NCBI GenBank assembly: GCA_020250125.1
Contig: JADCEL010000030.1
Span: 1-64,000 of the forward strand
Source: Rhodobacter sp.
GTDB taxonomy: Bacteria > Pseudomonadota > Alphaproteobacteria > Rhodobacterales > Rhodobacteraceae
DNA: 64,000 nucleotides
Reading direction: 5' to 3'
Numbering within the stretch: position 1 is the stretch's first letter; every line of letters starts with the position of its first letter. Under the pieces are notes generated by a model. It had not been told where the DNA came from, ran no database searches, and worked only from the letters and a program-made list of their open reading frames with translations. This document shows positions 9,181 to 17,999 of the stretch, piece by piece. A program made the position numbers and the translations under genes.

Positions 9181-9873
9181 TCAGGCCGGGTTGAACAGCT
9201 CCGGCCGGGCGACCATCAGGGGTTCAAGAAAGGCCAGAAGCTGCCCCAGATGGTGGCGGGTTGCAATGCGCGCCGCCACCGGATCATGCGCGTCCAGGGC
9301 GGCAACGATGGCATGGTGTTCGGTCAGCGTCGCCTGCACGCGCCCCGGATGCGGCAACACCAGCTGGCGCGCGCGGTTGACATGCACCCAGGATGTTTCG
9401 GCCAGCCCCGCAAGCCGCTTGTACCCGGTGAAGGACAGGATCAGTTCGTGCATCCGGGCATCCATCTGGTAGAACCCGGCGAAATCAGCATCTGCCACCA
9501 GCGCTTCCTGCACGCGCAGGTTGCGGCGCAGCTGGATCAACTGGTCTTCGGTGATGCTGTGCGCCACCGCCTCTACCGCCGCCAGTTCCAGCGCCTCGCG
9601 CAGAAAGGCGCTTTCGCGGATCTCTTCCATCGAAAAGCGGGCGACGAATGTGCCCGATTGCGGAACGACATCCACCAGACCTTCGGTGGCCAGCCGGGCC
9701 ACAGCCTCGGCCACCGGAGAGCGGGACACGCCAAGCGCCTTGCAGATTTCGGGTTTGCGCAGGCTCTCGCCGGGGCGATAGGCAAGCGACAGGATGGCGG
9801 CCTTCAGCGACAGATAAACCCGGTGGGCCAGCGAACCGTCAAACTCTTCCAGTGGCCGCAGTCGAGGCGGCAT
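9181..9873 (-). CDS. GntR/FadR-type (FCD) transcriptional regulator
   Basis: 230 residues from ATG 9873. This start has AGAGG about eight bases upstream. The in-frame ATG at 9915 has no ribosome binding site and abuts the palindrome at 9917-9928, so I reject it. Residues about 20-75 form a winged helix (ICKALGVSRSPVAEAVARLA), followed by an all-helical FCD ligand domain with His-containing motifs (DARMHELIL, LTEHHAIVAAL) that bind metal and a sugar acid or organic acid. It is divergent from the UxaA-SDR-hydrolase operon and likely represses both it and itself until the ligand is present. Confidence 0.85.
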   Translation of the reverse strand: MPPRLRPLEEFDGSLAHRVYLSLKAAILSLAYRPGESLRKPEICKALGVSRSPVAEAVARLATEGLVDVVPQSGTFVARFSMEEIRESAFLREALELAAVEAVAHSITEDQLIQLRRNLRVQEALVADADFAGFYQMDARMHELILSFTGYKRLAGLAETSWVHVNRARQLVLPHPGRVQATLTEHHAIVAALDAHDPVAARIATRHHLGQLLAFLEPLMVARPELFNPA

Positions 9874-9916
9874 GGGGTTTGCCTCTTGCGGCGCAATGTC
9901 TTTACCGGGTAGCATA

Positions 9917-9928
9917 CTAACATGTTAG
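9917..9928. promoter_or_regulatory. Candidate GntR operator between gntR and the uxaA-type operon
   Basis: A perfect 12-bp palindrome, CTAACATGTTAG, in the divergent intergenic region. It lies 43 bases before the chosen gntR start and about 80 bases before the dehydratase start. GntR-family dimers bind short palindromes of this size. A single copy placed between divergent genes fits control of both. That this regulator binds here is inference from position. Confidence 0.55.
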
Positions 9929-10007
9929 CCGGGGTCTGGCGTCTGTCAAGCAACGCGCCGTTGCATGGGTCTTGCACCGCCCCCCGGCAGGTCTGGAAAG
10001 GTGCCGC

Positions 10008-11534
10008 ATGACGAACCCGGTTCCCGATGCGATCCGTCTCAATCCGTCTGACAATGTCGTCATTGCGCTGCGCGATCTTGGCTCTGGCAGCAGGGTGCCC
10101 GATGTTGCGGTGCCGCTGGCCGGGCCTGTGGCGCGCGGACACAAGATTGCGGCACGGGCGGTGGCACCGGGGGAAAACGTGATCCGCTATGGTCAGATCA
10201 TCGGCGTGGCGACCCGGCCCATCGCGGCGGGCGAGCATGTGCATTCGCACAATCTGGGCATGGGCGCGCATGAGCAGGACTATGCCCATGCGACCGAGGT
10301 GCGCCCCCTGCCCGCCCCCGCCGCGCCGCGCAGCTTCATGGGCTATCACCGGGCGGACGGCGGGGTGGGCACGCGCAACTATCTGGGCATCCTGACATCG
10401 GTGAACTGTTCGGGTTCCGTCGCGCGCTTCATCGCCGAAGGCATCGAAAAGGCGGGCTGGCTGGCCGGATTTCCCAATGTCGACGGGGTGGTGCCGATTG
10501 TGCATGGCACGGGCTGCGGCATGTCGGGCAAGGACGAAGGCTATGACACGCTGTTCCGCACCCTGGCGGGCTATGCGCGCAATCCGAATTTCGCGGGCAT
10601 CCTGCTGGTGGGGCTGGGCTGCGAGGTGATGCAGGTGCCCGACCTGATCGGCAAGGCGCGGATGCGGGCCGATGGCAACTTCCGCTACATGACGATCCAG
10701 CAGACCGGCGGCACGCGCCGCACCATCGACCGCGGCATGGCGCTGCTGCGCGAGATGGCAGAAGTGGCAAACGCCGCGCGGCGCCAGCCGGCGGGGCTGG
10801 AACATCTGATGGTGGGCCTGCAATGCGGCGGGTCGGACGGCTATTCGGGCATCACCGCCAACCCGGCGCTGGGCCATGCCTCGGACCTGCTGGTGGCGCA
10901 TGGCGGCACCACGATCCTGTCGGAAACCTCGGAAATCTACGGGGCCGAGCATCTGCTGACCCGCCGCGCCGTGACGCCCGAAGTGGGTGCCAGGATTGTG
11001 GAGCGCATCCGCTGGTGGGAAGACTACACCGCGCGCAACGGCGGCGAGATGGACAACAACCCGTCGCCCGGCAACAAGAAGGGTGGTCTGACGACCATCC
11101 TGGAAAAGTCGCTGGGTGCGGTTGCCAAGGGCGGCTCTGCCCCGCTAAGCCAGGTCTACAGGTTTGCCGAACCGATCACCGAACGCGGGTTCGTCTTCAT
11201 GGACAGCCCCGGCTATGACCCCACTTCGGTCACCGGGCAGATCGCAAGCGGGGCCAATCTGATTGCCTTCACCACCGGGCGCGGATCGGTTTCGGGGTAC
11301 AAACCCACGCCCTGTATCAAGCTGGCCACCAATACCGAGATGTATGAGCGGATGTCAGAGGATATGGACATCAACTGTGGCGACATCATCACCGAAGGCG
11401 TACCGCTGGAGCAGAAGGGGCGCGAGATTTTCGAGCTGTTCCTGCGCGTCGCCTCGGGAGAGCAGACAAAATCGGAAGAGCTGGGCTTTGGCGGGGCAGA
11501 GTTTGTGCCCTGGGCCATGGGCGCGGTGATGTAG
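10008..11534 (+). CDS. UxaA-family dehydratase (altronate/galactarate dehydratase type)
   Basis: 508 residues from ATG 10008, preceded by GGAAAGG. An N-terminal SAF domain (about residues 10-95, with VIRYGQIIGVATRPI and VHSHNLGMG) precedes the large dehydratase domain, which has GVGTRNYLGILTSVNCSG, HGTGCGMS, LQCGGSDGYSGITANPA and DNNPSPGNKKGGL. These iron-dependent enzymes remove water from a sugar acid to give a 2-keto-3-deoxy acid. With the SDR (9 bp on) and FAH-family hydrolase downstream, it may replace the enolase-superfamily dehydratase of the L-fuconate or L-rhamnonate pathway. Altronate or another hexonate is the alternative substrate. Confidence 0.85.
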   Translation: MTNPVPDAIRLNPSDNVVIALRDLGSGSRVPDVAVPLAGPVARGHKIAARAVAPGENVIRYGQIIGVATRPIAAGEHVHSHNLGMGAHEQDYAHATEVRPLPAPAAPRSFMGYHRADGGVGTRNYLGILTSVNCSGSVARFIAEGIEKAGWLAGFPNVDGVVPIVHGTGCGMSGKDEGYDTLFRTLAGYARNPNFAGILLVGLGCEVMQVPDLIGKARMRADGNFRYMTIQQTGGTRRTIDRGMALLREMAEVANAARRQPAGLEHLMVGLQCGGSDGYSGITANPALGHASDLLVAHGGTTILSETSEIYGAEHLLTRRAVTPEVGARIVERIRWWEDYTARNGGEMDNNPSPGNKKGGLTTILEKSLGAVAKGGSAPLSQVYRFAEPITERGFVFMDSPGYDPTSVTGQIASGANLIAFTTGRGSVSGYKPTPCIKLATNTEMYERMSEDMDINCGDIITEGVPLEQKGREIFELFLRVASGEQTKSEELGFGGAEFVPWAMGAVM

Positions 11535-11543
11535 GGAAAAGCG

Positions 11544-12278
11544 ATGAGACTTCAGGGCAAGACGGCCTTCTGCACCGCTTCGGGCGCGGGCATCGGACTG
11601 GCAACGGTGCGGGCCTTTGCGCGCGAGGGTGCCCGCGTGATCGCAACGGACATTTCGGCGGCAGCGCTGGAACCGCTGGCGGCAGAGGGGCTGGAAACCC
11701 ATGCGCTGGATGTGACCGATGGCGCGGCGGTGGCGGCGCTGGCGGCACGGGTCGGGGTGCCGGACATCCTGTTCAACTGTGCGGGCTATGTCCATGCCGG
11801 CACGATCCTGGATTGTGACGAGGCTGCCTTCGACTTTTCGGTGAACCTGAATGTCAAATCGCTGTACCGGGTGACCCGCGCCTTTCTGCCGGGAATGATC
11901 GATGCGGGCGGCGGTTCCATCATCAACATCGCCTCGGTCGCGTCATCGATCATCGCGGCCCCGAACCGCTTTGTCTACGGGGCCACCAAGGCGGCGGTGA
12001 TCGGGATCACCAAATCGGTGGCGGCGGATTATGTGACCAGGGGCATCCGCTGCAACGCGATCTGCCCGGCAACGGTCGAAAGCCCCTCATTGCAGGCCCG
12101 CATGGCGGCCACGGGCGATGCCGTGGCGGCACGGGCCGCCTTTGTGGCGCGCCAGCCCATGGGGCGGATCGGCGCGCCGGAAGAAATCGCAGCCCTTGCG
12201 GTCTACCTGGCAAGTGACGAAAGTGCCTTCATCACCGGCCAGGCCATTGCCATTGACGGCGGCTGGACGAACATCTGA
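11544..12278 (+). CDS. SDR oxidoreductase, 2-keto-3-deoxy-L-fuconate dehydrogenase-like
   Basis: 244 residues. The cofactor loop is TASGAGIG (residues 11-18), Asp36 in ATDIS indicates an NAD preference, and the active site has Tyr145 and Lys149 in FVYGATKA with Ser residues near 132-135. The overall look (AFAREGARVIATD, LFNCAGYVHAGTILD) is close to the DHRS6-like clade that includes 2-keto-3-deoxy-L-fuconate 4-dehydrogenase. GGGAAAA precedes the ATG. It sits between a UxaA dehydratase and an FAH-family hydrolase, exactly the place of the 4-dehydrogenase in the non-phosphorylative L-fucose and L-rhamnose routes. Confidence 0.82.
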   Translation: MRLQGKTAFCTASGAGIGLATVRAFAREGARVIATDISAAALEPLAAEGLETHALDVTDGAAVAALAARVGVPDILFNCAGYVHAGTILDCDEAAFDFSVNLNVKSLYRVTRAFLPGMIDAGGGSIINIASVASSIIAAPNRFVYGATKAAVIGITKSVAADYVTRGIRCNAICPATVESPSLQARMAATGDAVAARAAFVARQPMGRIGAPEEIAALAVYLASDESAFITGQAIAIDGGWTNI

Positions 12279-12286
12279 GGATTTGC

Positions 12287-13138
12287 ATGAAACTTCTTCG
12301 CTATGGCCCTGTCGGGGCGGAAAAACCTGGAATTCTGGACAGCCGGGGGCATCTGCGGGACCTGTCCGCGCATGTCGATGACATCGCCGGCGCGGTGCTG
12401 ACCCCCGAAGGGCTGGATCATCTGCGCGGCCTCAACCCCGACAGCCTGCCGGTTGTCACCGGGTCGCCCCGGATCGGGGCCTGCGTGGGCCGGATCGGCA
12501 AGTTCATCTGTGTCGGGCTGAACTATGCCGACCACGCGGCGGAATCCGGCATGGCCGTGCCGCCGGAGCCGGTGCTGTTCATGAAGGCGACCTCGGCCGT
12601 CTGTGGCCCGAATGACGATGTGATCATTCCCAAAGGGTCACTGAAGACCGACTGGGAAGTGGAACTGGGCGTCGTGATCGGGCGCGAGGCGCGCTATGTC
12701 GACGAGGCCGATGCGATGTCGCATGTGGCGGGATACTGCGTGATCAATGACGTGTCCGAGCGCGCCTTTCAGATCGAACGCGCCGGGCAATGGGTGAAGG
12801 GAAAATCGGCCGATACCTTTGGGCCGACAGGCCCCTGGCTGGTGACGGCCGACGAGGTGGCGGACCCGCAGAACCTGCAGATGTGGCTGAAGGTGGACGG
12901 GCACATGTACCAGAACGGCAGCACCAGGACGATGGTCTACGGCGTGCGCCATCTGGTCAGCTATATCTCGCAGTTCATGTCGCTTCAGCCGGGCGACGTC
13001 ATTTCAACCGGCACGCCGCCCGGCGTGGGCATGGGCCAGAAACCTGCGCCCGTCTACCTGCGCCCCGGCCAGGTGATGACGCTGGGCATCGACGGCCTGG
13101 GCGAACAGCGCCAGACCACCCGCGCCTGGACCGCCTGA
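12287..13138 (+). CDS. Fumarylacetoacetate hydrolase-family protein, 2,4-diketo-3-deoxy-L-fuconate hydrolase-like
   Basis: 283 residues with an N-terminal cap (about 1-65) and the FAH barrel: KFICVGLNYADHAAE, EPVLFMKATSAVCGPND, the metal-site DWEVELGVVIG, and VISTGTPPGVGMG. The family cleaves C-C bonds of diketo acids with Mg or Mn. After a 4-dehydrogenase the expected substrate is a 2,4-diketo-3-deoxy sugar acid, giving pyruvate plus lactate (or glycolate from a pentose). It is eight bases after the SDR and is the last gene of this rightward operon, ending 12 bp from convergent cheD. Ureidoglycolate lyase-like activity is a less likely alternative. Confidence 0.82.
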   Translation: MKLLRYGPVGAEKPGILDSRGHLRDLSAHVDDIAGAVLTPEGLDHLRGLNPDSLPVVTGSPRIGACVGRIGKFICVGLNYADHAAESGMAVPPEPVLFMKATSAVCGPNDDVIIPKGSLKTDWEVELGVVIGREARYVDEADAMSHVAGYCVINDVSERAFQIERAGQWVKGKSADTFGPTGPWLVTADEVADPQNLQMWLKVDGHMYQNGSTRTMVYGVRHLVSYISQFMSLQPGDVISTGTPPGVGMGQKPAPVYLRPGQVMTLGIDGLGEQRQTTRAWTA

Positions 13139-13149
13139 CGCCGCCCTGG

Positions 13150-13689
13150 CTAGAACAGAATGACATCGTCCCTGGCCGCAGGCTTGCGGGCCGGGGCAAC
13201 GGCGGGTTTCTGTTCGGGAACCGCCCCGTTGACGATCAACTGGCGCACATGCCCGGTGGCGGGGCGGAAGATGATCCGCCGCGCCTGGGTGCCGCCGAGG
13301 CTCTTGGCGATGCAGGGAATGTCTTCGTCGCTGAGGTAGCCCAGCGCAAAGGTGGCATTCGCCTGCCCGATCGGCCCCAGGGCGTCGGTCACATTGGCCC
13401 CGCCGAACAGCTTGGCCTGAAGCGCGCTTCGCCGCGCGCCCAGCTTCAAGAGTTCGTTGATCAGCACTTCCATCGCATGCGCGCCATAGCGCAGCATCTT
13501 GGCGTCCCCCTGCCCCGGGGCGGCGGGCAGCAGAAAATGGTTCATGCCGCCAACCCGGGCACTTGGCTCCCACAGACAGACGGCAACGCAGGACCCCAGC
13601 ACGGTTGACAGCACCTCGGCCGGATCGCGCGAGACCCTGTATTCGCCCTGGACAATGTAACTTGTCCGATCAGTGGCCCCCCCGGTCAC
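13150..13689 (-). CDS. cheD: Chemoreceptor glutamine deamidase CheD
   Basis: 179 residues from GTG 13689, which overlaps the cheB stop (GTGA). The catalytic pair is visible as Cys34 in TVLGSCVAVCLW and His51 in GGMNHFLLP; the Thr region follows in KLFGGANV. CheD deamidates glutamines in the signalling helices of methyl-accepting proteins so that CheR can methylate them, and in many bacteria works with CheC/CheY or CheB. The C-terminus is extended by a basic, proline-containing tail (about 155-179). It is the last gene of the leftward chemotaxis operon. Confidence 0.92.
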   Translation of the reverse strand: MTGGATDRTSYIVQGEYRVSRDPAEVLSTVLGSCVAVCLWEPSARVGGMNHFLLPAAPGQGDAKMLRYGAHAMEVLINELLKLGARRSALQAKLFGGANVTDALGPIGQANATFALGYLSDEDIPCIAKSLGGTQARRIIFRPATGHVRQLIVNGAVPEQKPAVAPARKPAARDDVILF

Positions 13690-14696
13690 CGGGCCACCGA
13701 CGCGCCTTCAGAGACCTGGGCACAGGCCCGCAGAATCTCGGCTCCGATCTTGTGCAGCGGCAGACGCTGTTGCACCGCGCCCATGTCCCAGGCCGCCCCC
13801 GGCATGCCGTAAACGACCGAACTGCCTTCGTCCTGCGCCAGTGTCGTTGCCCCGCCGGAGCGCAGCTCCAGCAGACCCGCCGCGCCATCCCGGCCCATGC
13901 CGGTCAGCAGGGCGGCAACAACGCGGTTTGCAACAGGCACGGCAGATCGGAACAGTTCATCGACCGAAGGCATATGCCCCGAAACCGGCGGCCCGGACGA
14001 AACCGTGCAGCGAATCGCATCGCCGTGGGACAGGCGCAGATGCCCCTCGCTGCCCGCCGCCACACAGATGGTTCCCTGACGCAGGATCAGCCCGCTGTGC
14101 GCCGGCATGACCGTTGCCTTGCAGCGCCGGTCCAGCAGGCGGATCAGGCTGTCCGAGAAATTCCGCCCCGTATGCTGCACGACGGCGGTGGGCGGGCAAT
14201 CCTGGGGGAAGGCTGCAAGAACGGACAGCAGCGCATCCACCCCGCCGGTCGAAGCCCCGATCAGAACCAGCCTGTCCCGCCCAAGCCGCAGGTCCGGGGC
14301 CGGAACCGCCTGCCCCGGACCGGCGGCCGTCCGCCCGACAGACCGGGCCTGTTCGATGGCGGCGAACAGCTGTGGTCCGGTCATGCCGGAATGAACCATC
14401 GGCACTTCGGTTCTGGCCGGGCCTGCCGCCGCAGCGGGTGGGGCGGGCAGGATGCCCACCCACCGCGCATCCAGCGCATAGAACAGTGACCGCATGCAGT
14501 CCCATTCCGGCACGGTGGTATATTCCTGCGCCACAAGAACGACATCAGGTTCCATCGCTTCGGCCAGGGTATAGGTTTCGGAAAGGTCGGCGGCACTTCC
14601 GATCACGGTAAGGCCGGGATGGTCTGACAGCGCCTTGATCAGGCGGCCTCGCGTCACGGCGCTTGATGTTGCGACAAGCAGTTTTACAGAAGGCAT
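13686..14696 (-). CDS. cheB: Protein-glutamate methylesterase CheB with degenerate receiver domain
   Basis: 336 residues. The C-terminal esterase is intact: Ser149 in IGASTGG, His175 in VVQHTGRN and Asp270 in LTGMGRDGA form the triad that removes methyl groups from chemoreceptor glutamates. The N-terminal receiver-like part (about 1-118) has lost its acidic pocket: LLVATSS replaces the usual LxVDDS, residue 56 is Ala in place of the phospho-acceptor Asp, and no conserved Lys follows. Phosphorylation by CheA therefore looks impossible. It lies between the mcp gene (54 bp) and cheD (overlapping). See findings. Confidence 0.92.
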   Translation of the reverse strand: MPSVKLLVATSSAVTRGRLIKALSDHPGLTVIGSAADLSETYTLAEAMEPDVVLVAQEYTTVPEWDCMRSLFYALDARWVGILPAPPAAAAGPARTEVPMVHSGMTGPQLFAAIEQARSVGRTAAGPGQAVPAPDLRLGRDRLVLIGASTGGVDALLSVLAAFPQDCPPTAVVQHTGRNFSDSLIRLLDRRCKATVMPAHSGLILRQGTICVAAGSEGHLRLSHGDAIRCTVSSGPPVSGHMPSVDELFRSAVPVANRVVAALLTGMGRDGAAGLLELRSGGATTLAQDEGSSVVYGMPGAAWDMGAVQQRLPLHKIGAEILRACAQVSEGASVAR

Positions 14697-14750
14697 CGGT
14701 CCGTCCTTTCCCTGGGGCGAAAATCAACGAGGGGTGGCACCACTTCGGCG

Positions 14751-17111
14751 TCAGAAATCCTGCCAGACGCCCCGCGACGCAGCCCCGCCGGCGGCGGCCT
14801 GCTTTGGTTTGGCCTCGCGCGGCGCGGCACTGCGGGTGCGGCCCGACGGCCTGTCAGACGCGGCCTGGTGGCGCACCGGCTCGGCACCCCCCGGCGACCG
14901 GCCGCCGTCGCGCAGCGCAAAGCGCGACACCAGCGCGGCAAGGTCCGACGCCTCCTGGTGCAGCGAATGACTGGCGGCGGTGGATTCTTCGACCATCGCG
15001 GCGTTCTGCTGGGTCACCTGATCCAGCTGGGTGACACCGATGTTGATCTCTGCCAGCCCCGTCGACTGTTCCGAGGCACCCGCCGCAATGTCGGAAACAA
15101 GGGTGGAGATATGGGCCACACGGTTGACGATGCTTGCCAGCGCCTCGCCCGCGCGGCCCACCTGATCAACCCCGCGTCCGACATGCTGTGTGCTGGCCCC
15201 GATCAGGGTCTTGATTTCCTTGGCAGCGGCCGAAGACCGTTGCGCCAGGGCGCGCACCTCAGAGGCGACCACGGCAAAGCCCTTGCCCGCATCCCCGGCC
15301 CGCGCCGCCTCGACCCCGGCGTTCAGGGCCAGAAGATTGGTCTGGAAGGCGATGTCGTCGATCACCCCGATGATCTGCGAAATCTGGTCCGAAGAGCGTT
15401 CGATCTCGGTCATCGCCGAAACCGCGCCCTGCACCACGGTTCCGCTTTCTTCGGCTTCCTTGCGGGCCTGGCGCACGATGCTTTCCACCTCGCGCGCGCC
15501 TTCGGCGGCCGATTTGACGCTGCTGGTCAGCTCGTCCAGCGCCGCTGCCGTTTCCTCCAGCGTGGCGGCCTGATTCTCGGTCCGCCGCGACAGATCCTCA
15601 GAGGCCGAGCTGATCTCGGTGGAGCGGCCGCGGATGTTTTCGGCCGTGGCCACGACCTGGGCGATGGTTTCGTTCAGCTTGTCCAGCGTGCGGTTGAAAT
15701 CGCCGCGCAGGGTTTCGTAGTTGCCGCTGAACTCTTCGGTCAGCGCCTCCTGAAGATTGCCGTTGGCAAGGTTCTGCAACCCGACGCTCAGCACATCGAC
15801 GACGCGCTGCTGTTCGGCCTGCAGGCGGGCGCGTTCCTGTTCCATCGCCTCGGCGCTGATCAGCTTTTCGCGCAGCCCTTCCAGGGATTGCGCGATCCCG
15901 CCAACCTCGTCCTGCCGCTCGGCGTCCTGCACCGCGACGGAAAGGTCCCCGCTGGCCACTGCCTTCATCGCATCGCTGACGCGGCCGATGGGGCGGGTGA
16001 TGGACCGGGCGATGAAGAACCCCATGCCCAGAACAATGGCGGCGCAGACCGCGATCACCGCCAGCATGCGGCTGAGATAGCGGTTCACCGGGGCCAGGAT
16101 CTCGCTCATTTCGCGTTCACCGACCATGATCCAGTCCAGACCCATCAGGTCGATGGGGCGGGTTTCGGTCAGCACGCGGGTCCCGTTCGACAGCGTGACA
16201 TCCTCATGCAGGCCAAAGCGGCCGGCCAGCGCCTCTTCGATGAAGGTTTCGGATTCGATGACATCACCCACGGCAAAGCGGCCCTCGATGCGCGACGAGG
16301 TGCGGGTGCGCAGGTCTGCGCCGATGATGAAGGTTTCGCCGGTCTCGCCCATGCCCATCGGGTCGGTTGCGATGCTGACAAGCCGGTCCAGCGCCAGCTG
16401 CAGCCCCAGGGCCCCGATCCGCCGGCCATCGGCCGCGGTCACGGGAACCACCAGAAAGCTGGCGGGAATGCCGGCGCTTGGGGCATAGGGGCGGAAGTCG
16501 GCGATATGCACCGTGTTGTCAGGGCCCGAAAGCGCCGCTGATACAGCCTCGCCCAGATTGGATGAGGCAAAGGTGCCGTTCAGGAAATTGGTGGCAAAAT
16601 CCGCTTCCTTTGCAACCGAATAGATCATGTTGCCGTCCGTGTCGAACAGGAAGAAGTCATAGAATCCCCCCCGGTCGACCACGGTGCGGTAATAGGGATG
16701 AAACGCGGCGTGGTCGGCGTGATAGGTCTGCGGGCCGTCGGCGCGGTTCAGCAGATCGCGGTCGGCCTGCACATTGGGGTTGCGCGCGATGTAGGCGTCC
16801 TGCACCGCATTGGCCGCGTTGGCAGACGCCGGGTCATAGGATTTGAAGGAAAGTTGCAGCCGGGTCAGCGCCTCGGCCGTGGTCGGGCTGGCAGCAATGA
16901 GAAGCGCTTCGGTCTGCGCTGCGGCAAGCCAGCCGGTCACCGCCAGTTCCTTGGCGTGGATCGAGTCGGTGAACTGGATCCGGGCCGCCTCGAGCGAGCT
17001 GCGGCGGAACTCGACATAGCTGATCGCCTGAAGGATCAGCGCAACAACAAGGCTGAAGCCGACAAGCAGCACGGGAAGTTTGTACTTGAGCGGAAGAGTA
17101 CTGTGGAGCAT
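14751..17111 (-). CDS. Methyl-accepting chemotaxis protein, transmembrane
   Basis: 786 residues. A first membrane helix lies at about 12-32. A periplasmic double-Cache-like sensor (about 35-340, with [20 protein letters not shown]) and a second helix (about 346-370) follow, then HAMP (about 370-425, [19 protein letters not shown]). After a second HAMP-like segment comes the signalling domain, with the hairpin tip [20 protein letters not shown]. The last five residues, VWQDF, match the xWxxF docking tail used by CheR and CheB. The gene sits inside the che operon, so it is probably the main receptor for this CheA. The ligand is unknown; Cache domains often bind amino acids, organic acids or amines. 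Confidence 0.93.
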   Translation of the reverse strand: MLHSTLPLKYKLPVLLVGFSLVVALILQAISYVEFRRSSLEAARIQFTDSIHAKELAVTGWLAAAQTEALLIAASPTTAEALTRLQLSFKSYDPASANAANAVQDAYIARNPNVQADRDLLNRADGPQTYHADHAAFHPYYRTVVDRGGFYDFFLFDTDGNMIYSVAKEADFATNFLNGTFASSNLGEAVSAALSGPDNTVHIADFRPYAPSAGIPASFLVVPVTAADGRRIGALGLQLALDRLVSIATDPMGMGETGETFIIGADLRTRTSSRIEGRFAVGDVIESETFIEEALAGRFGLHEDVTLSNGTRVLTETRPIDLMGLDWIMVGEREMSEILAPVNRYLSRMLAVIAVCAAIVLGMGFFIARSITRPIGRVSDAMKAVASGDLSVAVQDAERQDEVGGIAQSLEGLREKLISAEAMEQERARLQAEQQRVVDVLSVGLQNLANGNLQEALTEEFSGNYETLRGDFNRTLDKLNETIAQVVATAENIRGRSTEISSASEDLSRRTENQAATLEETAAALDELTSSVKSAAEGAREVESIVRQARKEAEESGTVVQGAVSAMTEIERSSDQISQIIGVIDDIAFQTNLLALNAGVEAARAGDAGKGFAVVASEVRALAQRSSAAAKEIKTLIGASTQHVGRGVDQVGRAGEALASIVNRVAHISTLVSDIAAGASEQSTGLAEINIGVTQLDQVTQQNAAMVEESTAASHSLHQEASDLAALVSRFALRDGGRSPGGAEPVRHQAASDRPSGRTRSAAPREAKPKQAAAGGAASRGVWQDF

Positions 17112-17247
17112 GGCGCGTTCCCCTGGAGAAGGCGGGTTTCACAAGAAAGGCCTGACTGGCCCTGCGGTCTGGTATCCTGCCACCGGTAAAGGGGCGATTA
17201 AGCGGGTCGGGTCCGCAGCCCTGCGGGGCTTGCGGCATTGTGGTAAA

Positions 17248-17616
17248 TCAGAAAAAATCCACTGCATGGTGCGCCGGGTCCTGCCGCATGGCCTGTCCCG
17301 TCAGACGGCGGCGCAGGTCATCAAGCCGGATTGCCCCCAAGGCAGGCTCGGCCCAGTCTGCGGCGGCGGGTGCCGGGAACGTCGCCTTGCCGAGACTGGC
17401 AAGGCAGACCGAAAGATCACCAAGCGTCTGCGAAAGAAGGTCGATTTTCTGCAGCGCCTCTGCTGCGGGGCGGTTGCGCAGCGGGGCAGTCTCGATCATT
17501 GCGGCCACTTCGACCTCGATCGCGGTCAGAAGCTGCGCACAGGTTGCCATCTCTTCCGACAGGCGGATCAGCAGCAGGCCGGGGGGGGCCGGGACCGGCG
17601 GGGAGGAATGCCTCAC
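17248..17616 (-). CDS. Small helical protein of the chemotaxis operon, unknown function
   Basis: 122 residues. ATG 17616 overlaps the cheY stop by four bases, so it is translated as part of the operon. The product is mostly amphipathic helix (LIRLSEEMATCAQLLTAIEVEVAAM, shown here only as far as LIRLSEEMATCAQLL, then AEALQKIDLLSQTLGDL), with a C-terminal RLDDLRRRLTG and a terminal aromatic DFF. The organisation recalls small four-helix proteins such as the CheZ or CheT/FlbT class, but none of their motifs can be claimed. A phosphatase or scaffold for the adjacent CheY is a guess. No cheZ or cheC is seen elsewhere in the operon. Confidence 0.7.
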   Translation of the reverse strand: MRHSSPPVPAPPGLLLIRLSEEMATCAQLLTAIEVEVAAMIETAPLRNRPAAEALQKIDLLSQTLGDLSVCLASLGKATFPAPAAADWAEPALGAIRLDDLRRRLTGQAMRQDPAHHAVDFF

Positions 17617-17999
17617 AGTTTGCCCACCACCCGTTCGATGCTGGATTTAAGGGTGACGCTGGTGAAGGGTTTGCGCACCAGGTTGTTCAGGCCCAGTTCC
17701 TGGCCCTGCCGCAGAACCTCGGGGCTGGGCGTGCCGGTGATCAGGATGAAGCCGATGCGCTGGGTCGTGCGGTTCTGGCGCAGGGCCGCAAGCAGTTCCA
17801 GCCCGGACATGCCGGGCATATGCATGTCAGAAATCACAAGATGCACCGGACTGGCCGCAAGTTTGCCCAAGGCGGCGCGGCTGTCGCTTTCGGTGACATG
17901 GTTCTTGATCCCGATTTCGTCGAGCGACTGCGAAATCAGCGCGCGGCTGACCGACATGTCATCGACCACCATCACGCGAAGCGTTTCCCGGAGGCTCAT
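17613..17999 (-). CDS. cheY: CheY-type single-domain response regulator
   Basis: 128 residues from ATG 17999, preceded by AAGGGCGG. The receiver is complete: acidic pair Asp13-Asp14 in VVDDMS, phospho-acceptor Asp58 in ISDMHMPGMSGL, Thr in LITGT and Lys in VRKPF. It receives phosphate from CheA and would act on the flagellar switch or as a phosphate sink. It overlaps cheR by four bases upstream and the small unknown gene by four bases downstream. One of two cheY copies in this operon. Confidence 0.92.
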   Translation of the reverse strand: MSLRETLRVMVVDDMSVSRALISQSLDEIGIKNHVTESDSRAALGKLAASPVHLVISDMHMPGMSGLELLAALRQNRTTQRIGFILITGTPSPEVLRQGQELGLNNLVRKPFTSVTLKSSIERVVGKL

